10,298 nucleotides of DNA, taken from Chloroflexia bacterium. GTDB taxonomy: Bacteria; Chloroflexota; Chloroflexia; QHBQ01; JADMIH01. The position numbers and the translations under genes are program-made. Under the pieces are notes generated by a model. The model saw only the letters and a program-made list of their open reading frames with translations. It was not told the DNA's origin and made no database searches. The stretch is from the NCBI GenBank assembly GCA_025927935.1, contig JAICKM010000191.1:1-10298 (forward strand), in the 5' to 3' direction. Shown piece after piece: positions 1-5,996 of the stretch. The first letter of the stretch is position 1; every line of letters starts with the position of its first letter.

Positions 1-36
1 AGATGTTGGGTGTGCCGCGTTCGGGGGCGGGCCGGG

Positions 37-636
37 TCATGCCAGTACCACGTGGGCCAGCCGGCTGTAGACCGCCCCGGCGGGGCGCATATCACTGCGC
101 ATTACGCTCACACCGGTTACGTCAAAGAGGACCGGGGCTAGACCGGGCAGGGCCTGCACCGCGGCGCCGATTTCCGCCCGCTCGGTGGGCGTGCAGCGGT
201 CGCGCACGCGGGCCAGGGTCAGGTGGGGATCAAAGCGGCGGTCGAGCGTGAAGCCTGCGCCGCGCAACTGGGTGGCGATCCCTTCGCGCAAGGCGGTGAG
301 CGCGGCCATTGCGTCGGGCGCACCCTCCACGCCCGCCCAGATGACGCGCGGGGCGCGGGCATTGGGAAACATGCCCAGGCCCTCGGCGCGTAACTGGAAC
401 GGGCCGGTCCCCGCCGCGCCCTGCTGCACCGCGCTCGCCAGCGCGGGCACCTGCCCGGCCGGGATCTCGCCGATAAAGGCCAGGGTCAGGTGGAGGCCGG
501 CGGGCGCCGAGAGCCGTAACGGCAGCGCCCGCGCGGCCAGTTGCTGCTGCACCGCCGTCAGCGCCGTGATGACGGGCGGCGGCAATTCGATGGCGACAAA
601 GACACGCACCACCCCGGCAGTCGGGTTCTGACTCAT
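37..636 (-). CDS. thpR: RNA 2',3'-cyclic phosphodiesterase (ThpR/LigT, 2H phosphoesterase)
   Basis: This 199-residue protein has the features of the 2H phosphoesterase family. The N-terminus reads RVFVAIELPP. Two catalytic HxT motifs sit at residues 49-51 (HLT in GLHLTLAFIGE) and 138-140 (HLT in FDPHLTLAR). The length is normal for the family (about 180-200). Known members hydrolyse 2',3'-cyclic phosphates to 2'-phosphates and can ligate tRNA halves in vitro; the protein is cytosolic. The ATG at 636 is chosen because a good -10 box lies only 6 bases upstream, which implies a leaderless mRNA. There is no Shine-Dalgarno sequence. A GTG at codon 10 (609) would give the shorter N-terminus usual in the family but also lacks a ribosome site. 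It lies downstream of the glycosidase gene on the same strand, 141 bp away, with palindromic repeats between, so it is probably transcribed separately. Family assignment is secure; the physiological substrate is not known. Confidence 0.93.
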   Translation of the reverse strand: MSQNPTAGVVRVFVAIELPPPVITALTAVQQQLAARALPLRLSAPAGLHLTLAFIGEIPAGQVPALASAVQQGAAGTGPFQLRAEGLGMFPNARAPRVIWAGVEGAPDAMAALTALREGIATQLRGAGFTLDRRFDPHLTLARVRDRCTPTERAEIGAAVQALPGLAPVLFDVTGVSVMRSDMRPAGAVYSRLAHVVLA

Positions 637-642
637 GGCCCT

Positions 643-671
643 ATTCTACTATGTTTTACACGATTTGTCCG
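643..671 (-). promoter_or_regulatory. Probable sigma-70-type promoter for thpR, leaderless
   Basis: On the minus strand, TAGAAT (643-648) is a close match to the -10 consensus. CGGACA (666-671) lies 17 bp upstream as a partial -35 match. Only 6 bases separate the -10 box from the thpR ATG, so transcription would begin at or next to the A of the start codon. The region is AT-rich compared with its surroundings. Inferred from sequence alone. Confidence 0.5.
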
Positions 672-676
672 CGGCG

Positions 677-705
677 CGGCGGGCCGGTTTCAAACCGGCC
701 CCTAC
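677..705 (-). repeat. GTAG-headed palindromic repeat, copy 1
   Basis: On the minus strand GTAG (702-705) is followed directly by a perfect 21-bp palindrome (681-701): 10-bp arms around one central base, with core GCCGGTTT/AAACCGGC. A GTAG head next to a hairpin is the hallmark of REP elements mobilised by RAYT-type transposases; no such transposase is in the window. The flank CGGCGG is shared with the second copy. There is no T-run on the minus strand after the hairpin, so it is not a standard terminator for the upstream glycosidase gene. Confidence 0.7.
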
Positions 706-723
706 ACCGCCAGTGCCGAGAGG

Positions 724-752
724 CGGCGAGCCGGTTTGAAACCGGCCTTTAC
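724..752 (-). repeat. Palindromic repeat, copy 2 (direct tandem with copy 1)
   Basis: This 29-bp unit matches 25 of 29 positions of the unit at 677-705, in the same orientation, with a 47-bp period. It contains a perfect 17-bp palindrome (730-746, 8-bp arms around a central G). The centre base differs from copy 1 (G here, C there) but both palindromes stay intact. The head reads GTAA on the minus strand instead of GTAG, so this copy may be degenerate. Read on the plus strand it is followed by a short CTTT, too weak to call a terminator. Confidence 0.65.
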
Positions 753-777
753 AGAGCAGCATCCCAGTAGCGACCGC

Positions 778-2571
778 CTAGCGCCACCAGATTCCGCTTT
801 GCAGCAAATCGCCGCCGAGCAGGCCAAGCTGGATCTCGTAGGGTGTGCCGGCGTTTTCCGGGTGATATTCGAAGCGGTTGCGCTCGAAGTATTGCACGGT
901 ATATGTTGTGTTCGTGCGCGGATCCAACTCCCGCACCTCCTCGGACAGCGGGTAGCCGTAGACGGCCAGCCCGCCGGTGCGCAGCCAGTATTCCAGGAAC
1001 TTGCCGCCCAGCGAGTGGTGGGTCTCCGGGAAGTAGTGACGGTCCGGCGCATCAGGGAACGGTTGGGCTTCCGGATAGGCATGCGTGAGGGTCTCGGCGC
1101 CCAGCCGGCGCAGCAGCACGTCAAAGGGAGGCGCGTTCTCCGGGTGATACTCGAAGACGGCCCGCTCGAAGATCTGCGTGCGGTAGCCGCGGATCAGGGT
1201 CGGTTGGGTCAGCGGATAGCCGAACTGGGGCAGGCCGCCCTTGCTTGCCCAGTAGGTCTGGAACTCAGGCGCGATGGCCTGGCCCGTGGCCGGGAAATAG
1301 TAGCCGTTCTGCGTCAGCGCCTGGCCTTCGATGCGGCTTTCCGGCAGGCCGCCCGGGCGGGCCAGCGCCTCGTAGGCGCGGTAGGCCAGTTTATGCACCG
1401 TCACATCGCCCGACGGGGCGTAGCCGCTGGACGTTTCGGCCAGGCGCACGAGGCCGAAATTGACGGCGGGCCGCGGCGCGGGGAAGTCTTCGTACTTGAA
1501 CCAGAAGATGGTATGCACGTCCTGGCGCAACTGCGGGTCGTCGAGCACGGTGCGATACACGGCGGTCAGGAAATCGGCTTGCTTGACCTCCTCGTCTGAC
1601 GGCGGCGCATTGGCCGGGGCCGGTTTGGCCTCCATGCCGATTTCCGTCACCCAGATCTGGCTGCGGAAGTCGCCGCGGTCGCGCAGCTTCTGAGCCATCA
1701 CACGCACCAGTTGCTGGAACTTGCCGGCATCCACCCAGTAGGGATGCAGGCCCACCCCGTCCCACGGCACCACATTCCAACCGGGCCGGGCGGCGTCGCC
1801 GCTGGCCTGGTACGCCTGCACGGCGGGCGCGACATAAAGCTGGTAGAGCCAATCGAGTTCATCGTGACTGTTGTCGTTGGGCGGCGGCCCCAGCAGCATG
1901 CCGCCGATCAGCACCTGGGCGGCGGGCGCCACCGTCTTGATATTGCGGTAGGTCATCGTCAGCAGGGTGGCGTAGCGCTCCGGCTTGATCTCGGCGGTGT
2001 GCAGGTTGGACGAGTTCCATAGCTCGTAGTTGATGTTCGGCTCGTTGACCACCTCATAGGCGCTGATGGCGGGGCCGTAGCGCTGGGCGATCTGCTGGGC
2101 GCGCCAGCGGAACACGCGAATGTAGTGGTTGCTACCGTCGTCCTGGTCGGCGGGATCGTTGAAGCGCGCCGGGTCCACCGCGCCGCCCTCATAGCTGACG
2201 ATCCCGGCGTTGAGCAGGCCCAGCACTTTGAGCCCATGGCGCGGGGCGATCTCGTTGATGAAGAGATCGTAGCGATCCCAGTTGATCTCGCCGTCGGCAA
2301 AGAACTCCATGCGCACCCACTTGACGCCCATCTCCTGGAGTTCGGCGGCCTGGCGTTCCAGCGCCACGCGGTTCGGCGCATTCGGGAAGGTCTGCGGGTC
2401 GCTGTTGTATTCATAGTAAGGGTCGCGAGCGACCATGCCGAATAGGTCGCCCTGATCGGCATCGATGGCGGCGGCGGGCGCGGCCTGGGTGGCTGTGGGG
2501 CGCGGCACGGCGGTCAGCAACAAGCTCAGGGCGGCGCCCGCCCAGAGTATGCGCCAGAGATGGGTTCGCAA
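778..2571 (-). CDS. Secreted clan GH-A glycoside hydrolase (GH39/GH5-like) with two C-terminal FGYPL-type repeats
   Basis: From a TTG start at 2571 this is 597 residues. The start is chosen because GGAAAGGA lies 7 bases upstream and the product then begins with a standard signal peptide: MRTHLWR, a hydrophobic core at about 8-22, and a likely cut near residue 30 (ATQA|A). An open extension to 2793 has no signal peptide or ribosome site. Residues about 40-405 form the catalytic barrel. NEP at 176-178 supplies the likely acid/base Glu177, and WVTEIG at 307-312 the likely nucleophile Glu310, as in clan GH-A retaining glycosidases. Residues 424-491 and 513-586 are two related repeats (YFP.T…F..YW…GGL..FGYPL…Q.FER..FEYHPENA), a kind common on extracellular Chloroflexota proteins and suited to wall or polysaccharide attachment. 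The substrate cannot be told from sequence. It is divergent from the glycosyltransferase gene. Confidence 0.87.
   Translation of the reverse strand: MRTHLWRILWAGAALSLLLTAVPRPTATQAAPAAAIDADQGDLFGMVARDPYYEYNSDPQTFPNAPNRVALERQAAELQEMGVKWVRMEFFADGEINWDRYDLFINEIAPRHGLKVLGLLNAGIVSYEGGAVDPARFNDPADQDDGSNHYIRVFRWRAQQIAQRYGPAISAYEVVNEPNINYELWNSSNLHTAEIKPERYATLLTMTYRNIKTVAPAAQVLIGGMLLGPPPNDNSHDELDWLYQLYVAPAVQAYQASGDAARPGWNVVPWDGVGLHPYWVDAGKFQQLVRVMAQKLRDRGDFRSQIWVTEIGMEAKPAPANAPPSDEEVKQADFLTAVYRTVLDDPQLRQDVHTIFWFKYEDFPAPRPAVNFGLVRLAETSSGYAPSGDVTVHKLAYRAYEALARPGGLPESRIEGQALTQNGYYFPATGQAIAPEFQTYWASKGGLPQFGYPLTQPTLIRGYRTQIFERAVFEYHPENAPPFDVLLRRLGAETLTHAYPEAQPFPDAPDRHYFPETHHSLGGKFLEYWLRTGGLAVYGYPLSEEVRELDPRTNTTYTVQYFERNRFEYHPENAGTPYEIQLGLLGGDLLQSGIWWR
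814..1035 (-). repeat. C-terminal protein repeat 2 of the glycosidase (residues 513-586)
   Basis: Encodes YFPETHHSLGG…FLEYW…GGLAVYGYPL…VQYFERNRFEYHPENAG…LGLLGG. It aligns with the repeat encoded at 1099-1302, sharing FEYHPENA exactly, the GGL..(F/Y)GYPL core and the .FER motif. Similarity is visible at the DNA level over the FEYHPENA segment (about 845-885 against 1127-1167), which suggests a fairly recent internal duplication or strong codon constraint. Confidence 0.8.
1099..1302 (-). repeat. C-terminal protein repeat 1 of the glycosidase (residues 424-491)
   Basis: Encodes YYFPATGQAIAPEFQTYW…GGLPQFGYPLT…QIFERAVFEYHPENA…LLRRLG. This is the first of two tandem, LGFP-like repeat units after the catalytic domain. 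The linker to the second unit (residues 492-512) is rich in Pro and acidic residues (HAYPEAQPFPDAPD). Confidence 0.8.
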
Positions 2572-2670
2572 GTTCGGGTCCTTTCCAACAGGGGAATCGC
2601 AATATGGCACAACATCAATATGACGAATGGCCTGACGGTAGGTTGCATTATCTCCCGCGGCAAGCGTGGA

Positions 2671-2697
2671 TTGGCCTGGATATTTCTGGTGTATAAT
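2671..2697 (+). promoter_or_regulatory. Probable promoter of the glycosyltransferase gene
   Basis: A perfect -10 box TATAAT lies at 2692-2697, in the 201-bp gap between two divergent genes. TTGGCC at 2671-2676 is the best -35 candidate but leaves a 15-bp spacer, shorter than ideal. Transcription would start near 2704, giving a leader of about 70 nt before the ATG at 2773. No convincing promoter was found for the divergent glycosidase gene in the same gap. Confidence 0.5.
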
Positions 2698-2772
2698 GGA
2701 GCCACCCGGCCCGCCCGGCGTGCCTGCCGAAGTGGTCCCAGCCCGGTCCATCGTTGCCTTACGAGGAGGTCC

Positions 2773-5346
2773 ATGGCCGACACGATTCCCCAACCCCCAT
2801 CCGCAGAGAAAACGGCCCCGGCGACTCCTGCCCGGCGGCGCATTGTGCTCGCCCCACCGGTCCAGACTGTCACGCCCGAACCCGCATCTCCGGCTCCCGC
2901 GCCAGCCGCCGTCGCGCCGGAACCTGCGCCGCCCGCCCCGGCTGCCGGCGTCCTGAAGATGCCGAGCGAAGAACCACCCCGGCCCGCGCCTGTTGCGCGC
3001 ATATGGACCACGCGCGGGCGCTGGCTCGGCCCGGCAGCCTGGCTGCCGGCCCTGGCCGGAACGCTGGCTCTGGCGGCGGAGACGACGCGAACCGCGGGCG
3101 AGATCGCGATCGTCCTGGCCGGTATCCTGGCAGTAGTCGCCTGGGGCGGGGAGCGGACGGTCCCCGCGTTTGCTCCACGACTCTCCACAGGCCGGGGGCG
3201 GGTACTAGATCGCCGCCGTATGCTGAGCCTGGGCGGGATAGCGCTGGCCGCTGGGCTCATCTGGGCCGCCGATGCGCGCTTTCTGGCCGGCCCCGCCGAA
3301 ACCTTTGGCCTGCCCGGCTGGCTCTGGGTGGCGGCGATGGTGCTGCTGTTGGTTGCATCGCTGGCATGGCCGCGGGCGGTTCCCATAAACGGCGACGCAC
3401 CCGATGCCGCACCAGGCGGTGCCCCCCGTCGCGCCTGGCTGTTGGATGTGATCATTCTGGCGGGGATCGTGGCGCTGGCCTTGGGCACGCGCGTCTGGGA
3501 TCTGGCCGCCTTGCCTTTCGCCATCCACCCCGACGAGATCCTGACCGGGCGTCTGGCCTACCAGCATTATATCGACGGGCAAGGCACGCCCATCTTCAAT
3601 ACCGTCTGGACCGACATTAATCTCCCGGCGCTCTGGTTCTGGGCGGTGGCGCAGTCGCTGCAATTCGGCGGCGGCACTCTGGCCGCGTTGCGCCTGCCTG
3701 CGGCGCTGTTTGGCGCGGCGACGGTCATCCCGTTCTATGGGCTGGTGCGCATGCACTGGGGCCGGGCCGCGGCTATCGCGGGCACCCTCATCCTGGCGGT
3801 CAGCGCGTCCAATGTCCACTACAGCCGGGTCACGCTCAATAATATCGTTACGCCTTTCTTCTGGGTCATCTGCTGCTACTTTCTGCTGCGCGGCCTGCGC
3901 ACGCGCCGCCCGGCCGATTGGGTGCTGGCCGGGTTCGCCGCGGGCCTGAGCGAATACGGATATTACGGCACGCACCTGCTGCCTTTCATCCTCCTGGCTT
4001 TCGGCGCCTACCTGCTGGTCATTCACCAGCGGCAAGCCGTCCGCTATCTCGGGCACTTCGGCTTGCTGGCCCTCGGCTATGTGACCGCCTTCGGACCGCT
4101 GCTGGCCTACTACACGCAGCACCCCACGCTCTATTTTGGGCGCGGCGCGGGCGTGCTGATGTGGGACCATATCCCCCGCGACTGGGCCGACCTGCAATTG
4201 ATGTGGAACACGCTCTGGCCGCTGCTGGCCGAGAACCTGCTGGGTATCAGCACGCACGGCAGCCAGGACAGCGTGTACTGGGCGCCTATGCTGCTGCCCG
4301 CCGAGGCGGCATTGCTGGCGCTGGGCGTGGCCCTGCTGCTGTGGCGCTGGCGGCAGCCCGCCGCCTTCCTGCTGCTGCTGGTGGGGGGCGGGGTCCTGTT
4401 CGTCGGCGGCACGCTGGTACATGGCGTGCCGTTCCTCGCCCACTGGACGCCCGCCGTCCCGGCGTTTTACGCGGCGCTGGCCGTGCCGGTGGGCGCGTGG
4501 GTGGGCAGTTGGGCCCGCGGACCGCGCATGCAACCGCTGCGCCTGGCCGGGATGGGCGCGCTGGCGCTCGGCTTGCTGGCGCTGGTCTGGCTGAACGTCG
4601 ACTTTTATTTCAACCAGTACCAGGCCACGCGCCCGGAGTTTGAACTCCCGGCCGCCGAGGGCCGCTGGGCCGCGAGTCTGGGCCGGGACTATGAGGTGTA
4701 TTCAGTGGGGCGCACCTGGCAGCCGTATAACCCCGAGCTAATGCGCTATCTGGCGCCGGGCCAGATCGGCGCGGCCCTGGACGATCCGGTAAGCGCGTTG
4801 CCGCGCCCCGGCACGCCGGGCACGGGGCTGGCCTTTTTCTTCCTCGCCGATAACCAGCAATACCAGGCGCCGGTGGAGGCGCTCTATCCGGGCGGAACCA
4901 CCGGCGAGGTACAGAGTCACGGCGGGGTGCATCTGTTCAACACCTATGTCGTGCCGCCGGATCGGGCCGCGGCGGCCTACGGCGTCAAGCTGGAGGTGGC
5001 CGCGCCGGACGGTTCTTATCACTGGAGCGGGCGGGTAGACCGGGTCGGGCAGTTGCCGCCGGATGCCCGCGGCCCGTTGCACGCCCGCTGGAGCGGCGCA
5101 CTGTATCTGCCGCAGGCGGGTCTCTACCGGATCACTGTGAGCGGGCCACCCGCGCAGGTGACGCTCGATGGGCACCCGGTGCCGCCCGCCGGGCAGCAAC
5201 TGGGGCCGGGCTGGCACCCGTTCGCGGTGGAAGCGACCCTGGCCGCGCCCGCGCCGCTGGTCTTGCAAGTGGCAGCAGGCACGGCGCCCGCCACCGAGGT
5301 GCCGCGCGGGCACCTGTGGCCGGTGCCGCCGGCCCTGGGCAAGTAG
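2773..5346 (+). CDS. GT39/PMT-type membrane glycosyltransferase with C-terminal PA14-like domain
   Basis: 857 residues from the ATG at 2773, which has AGGAGG 5 bases upstream; the open frame back to 2560 has no ribosome site. Residues 1-75 are a Pro/Ala-rich, probably cytoplasmic, disordered tail. Membrane segments run from about 84 to 200 and 222 to 610. The first extracytoplasmic loop carries HPDE (Asp254, Glu255), the acidic motif typical of GT39/ArnT-like enzymes that use lipid-linked sugars. RLPAALFGAATVIPFYGL (307-324) and HYSRVTLNNIVTPFF (349-363) also fit the PMT_2/glycosyltransferase RgtA-like family. Residues about 735-836 form a soluble β-rich domain (ARWSGALYLPQAGLYRITVSG…VTLDG) resembling PA14, probably outside the membrane and perhaps sugar-binding. 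At this length it is larger than plain PMT_2 proteins because of the two added ends. Likely role: transfer of a sugar to an envelope lipid, protein or polymer. Donor and acceptor are unknown. Confidence 0.85.
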   Translation: MADTIPQPPSAEKTAPATPARRRIVLAPPVQTVTPEPASPAPAPAAVAPEPAPPAPAAGVLKMPSEEPPRPAPVARIWTTRGRWLGPAAWLPALAGTLALAAETTRTAGEIAIVLAGILAVVAWGGERTVPAFAPRLSTGRGRVLDRRRMLSLGGIALAAGLIWAADARFLAGPAETFGLPGWLWVAAMVLLLVASLAWPRAVPINGDAPDAAPGGAPRRAWLLDVIILAGIVALALGTRVWDLAALPFAIHPDEILTGRLAYQHYIDGQGTPIFNTVWTDINLPALWFWAVAQSLQFGGGTLAALRLPAALFGAATVIPFYGLVRMHWGRAAAIAGTLILAVSASNVHYSRVTLNNIVTPFFWVICCYFLLRGLRTRRPADWVLAGFAAGLSEYGYYGTHLLPFILLAFGAYLLVIHQRQAVRYLGHFGLLALGYVTAFGPLLAYYTQHPTLYFGRGAGVLMWDHIPRDWADLQLMWNTLWPLLAENLLGISTHGSQDSVYWAPMLLPAEAALLALGVALLLWRWRQPAAFLLLLVGGGVLFVGGTLVHGVPFLAHWTPAVPAFYAALAVPVGAWVGSWARGPRMQPLRLAGMGALALGLLALVWLNVDFYFNQYQATRPEFELPAAEGRWAASLGRDYEVYSVGRTWQPYNPELMRYLAPGQIGAALDDPVSALPRPGTPGTGLAFFFLADNQQYQAPVEALYPGGTTGEVQSHGGVHLFNTYVVPPDRAAAAYGVKLEVAAPDGSYHWSGRVDRVGQLPPDARGPLHARWSGALYLPQAGLYRITVSGPPAQVTLDGHPVPPAGQQLGPGWHPFAVEATLAAPAPLVLQVAAGTAPATEVPRGHLWPVPPALGK

Positions 5347-5366
5347 GTCCTACTGGAGTGTGTGCC

Positions 5367-5396
5367 TTGCGCCCGCGGCGGGCGGTAGTGTACAAT
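5367..5396 (+). promoter_or_regulatory. Probable promoter of the small basic protein gene
   Basis: TTGCGC (5367-5372) and TACAAT (5391-5396) are separated by 18 bp, a reasonable sigma-70-type match placed 20 bases after the stop of the glycosyltransferase gene. A start near 5403 gives a leader of about 80 nt. Confidence 0.45.
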
Positions 5397-5402
5397 ACCA
5401 CG

Positions 5403-5442
5403 GCCACCTGGGTGGCGAATAATTTCGCGCTATCGGCGTCGC
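5403..5442 (+). other. Structured 5' leader upstream of the small basic protein gene
   Basis: Right after the predicted transcription start, three small inverted repeats follow each other: GCCACC/GGTGGC (5403-5416), GCGAA/TTCGC (5415-5428, loop TAAT) and CGGCG/CGCCG (about 5432-5442). The first two share two bases, so they cannot both form in full. The ribosome site at 5467-5472 lies downstream and is left free. This may be a regulatory or stabilising leader; no known riboswitch class was recognised. Confidence 0.25.
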
Positions 5443-5482
5443 CGGTGCGGCCACGCCTATTTCACGAGGAGGAGCAGACAGT

Positions 5483-5767
5483 ATGAACAAGCGCAAAAAA
5501 GTGGCCGATGCCAAGCACCGGGCGCGCGCGCGCAAAGTGGAAGAGAAGCGCAAGGCCCTGAAGGCGAGCGGTGCCGCCCCGCCCCCCGCGCGGCCTATGG
5601 CCCCGCGCCCTGCGCCCCGGCCCCAGGCGGCGGCCCCGCGCCCCGCGGCTCCGCAGGCGACGCACCCCGCGCCCGGCAATGCTCCGCGCCCGGCCCCGCC
5701 CGCCGCCGCGGCCCCGCCGCCGCCCGCCCCGCCGGCCCCGGCCCCTGGCGATACGAGCGAAGGCTAG
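5483..5767 (+). CDS. Small Lys/Arg-rich, Pro/Ala-tailed protein of unknown function
   Basis: 94 residues with two parts. Residues 1-30 are strongly basic (13 Lys/Arg; MNKRKKVADAKHRARARKVEEK…) and probably helical. Residues 31-94 are nearly all Pro, Ala, Arg and Gln, low in complexity and likely disordered, ending in the acidic DTSEG. No signal peptide, membrane span or known catalytic motif is present. The ATG at 5483 has AGGAGG at 5467-5472. With a promoter at 5367-5396 and a terminator 30 bases after the stop, it looks like a complete single-gene unit, the main evidence that it is real rather than a chance GC-rich frame. The basic head would suit nucleic-acid or ribosome binding, but that is inference. 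Function not recognised. Confidence 0.72.
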   Translation: MNKRKKVADAKHRARARKVEEKRKALKASGAAPPPARPMAPRPAPRPQAAAPRPAAPQATHPAPGNAPRPAPPAAAAPPPPAPPAPAPGDTSEG

Positions 5768-5796
5768 CCCTACTCAGGCCGCCGGGCAGTAATAAC

Positions 5797-5840
5797 AGAG
5801 CGGTGCCGCCGATGGGCGCGCACCGCTCTTGCTTTCCTTG
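5797..5840 (+). terminator. Rho-independent terminator after the small basic protein gene
   Basis: A perfect 10-bp stem AGAGCGGTGC (5797-5806) / GCACCGCTCT (5820-5829) continues inward with CGCC/GGCG (5807-5810 / 5815-5818) around a GATG loop, leaving only C5819 bulged. It is followed by a T-rich tail (TGCTTTCCTTG). It lies 30 bases after the stop codon. Confidence 0.85.
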
Positions 5841-5854
5841 TTGTGCGGAGCGCC

Positions 5855-5881
5855 GCCCGGCCCCTGGAAGGGGCGGGCTAC
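5855..5881 (-). repeat. REP-like hairpin C (GTAG head, minus strand)
   Basis: On the minus strand the order is GTAG head (5878-5881), outer arm GCCCG sharing the last G of the head, inner arm CCCCT, loop TCC, AGGGG, one unpaired C (5860), and the closing arm CGGGC (5855-5859). It has the same architecture as the hairpin at 5951-5976, which lies in the opposite orientation. Confidence 0.65.
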
Positions 5882-5896
5882 CGGAGACGTGAGCTT

Positions 5897-5937
5897 GCCT
5901 GCGCGGGCTGGATCAACTCGGCATAGGCCGCGCAGGC
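5897..5937. repeat. Inverted repeat between the two REP-like hairpins
   Basis: GCCTGCGCGG (5897-5906) and CCGCGCAGGC (5928-5937) are perfectly complementary over 10 bp with 21 bases between. An outer near-match, GCTTGCC (5893-5899) with GGTAAGC (5944-5950), extends the symmetry nearly to the GTAG head of hairpin D. It holds no recognisable gene. Confidence 0.5.
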
Positions 5938-5950
5938 GGCCTTGGTAAGC

Positions 5951-5976
5951 GTAGCCCGCGGCTTGAGCCGCCGGGC
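5951..5976 (+). repeat. REP-like hairpin D (GTAG head, plus strand)
   Basis: GTAG (5951-5954) is followed by outer arm GCCCG (sharing its last G), inner arm CGGCT, loop TG, AGCCG, one unpaired C (5971), and closing arm CGGGC (5972-5976). The outer stem and the position of the unpaired C match hairpin C at 5855-5881. The inner stem differs in sequence but stays paired. The two heads face each other, as in bipartite REP clusters (BIMEs). Confidence 0.68.
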
Positions 5977-5996
5977 GGTCTTGGAGGGAACAGGCG

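Noticed and set aside
730..752. Palindrome plus CTTT as a terminator
   Set aside because: The T-run is short and on the plus strand, where no gene ends. On the minus strand, which would need a terminator after 778, no T-run follows.
541..1599. Long plus-strand open frame (352 codons)
   Set aside because: It is the antisense shadow of the glycosidase gene, which has catalytic motifs and a signal peptide. No recognisable protein features on this strand.
2560..2772. N-terminal extension of the glycosyltransferase frame
   Set aside because: It includes the TATAAT promoter and lacks a ribosome site. The ATG at 2773 has AGGAGG at the right distance.
2572..2793. N-terminal extension of the glycosidase frame (TTG at 2793 and internal ATG at 2751)
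   Set aside because: It crosses the divergent promoter region, has no ribosome site and would bury the signal peptide. The TTG at 2571 has a good Shine-Dalgarno sequence and yields a standard signal peptide.
2526..3524. Minus-strand open frame of 332 codons opposite the start of the glycosyltransferase
   Set aside because: Ser/Ala/Arg-rich antisense sequence with no domain-like pattern, overlapping two better-supported genes.
3205..4533. Long minus-strand open frame (442 codons) opposite the glycosyltransferase
   Set aside because: His/Gln/Arg-rich composition typical of antisense frames in GC-rich genes. The plus-strand frame has clear membrane segments and family motifs.
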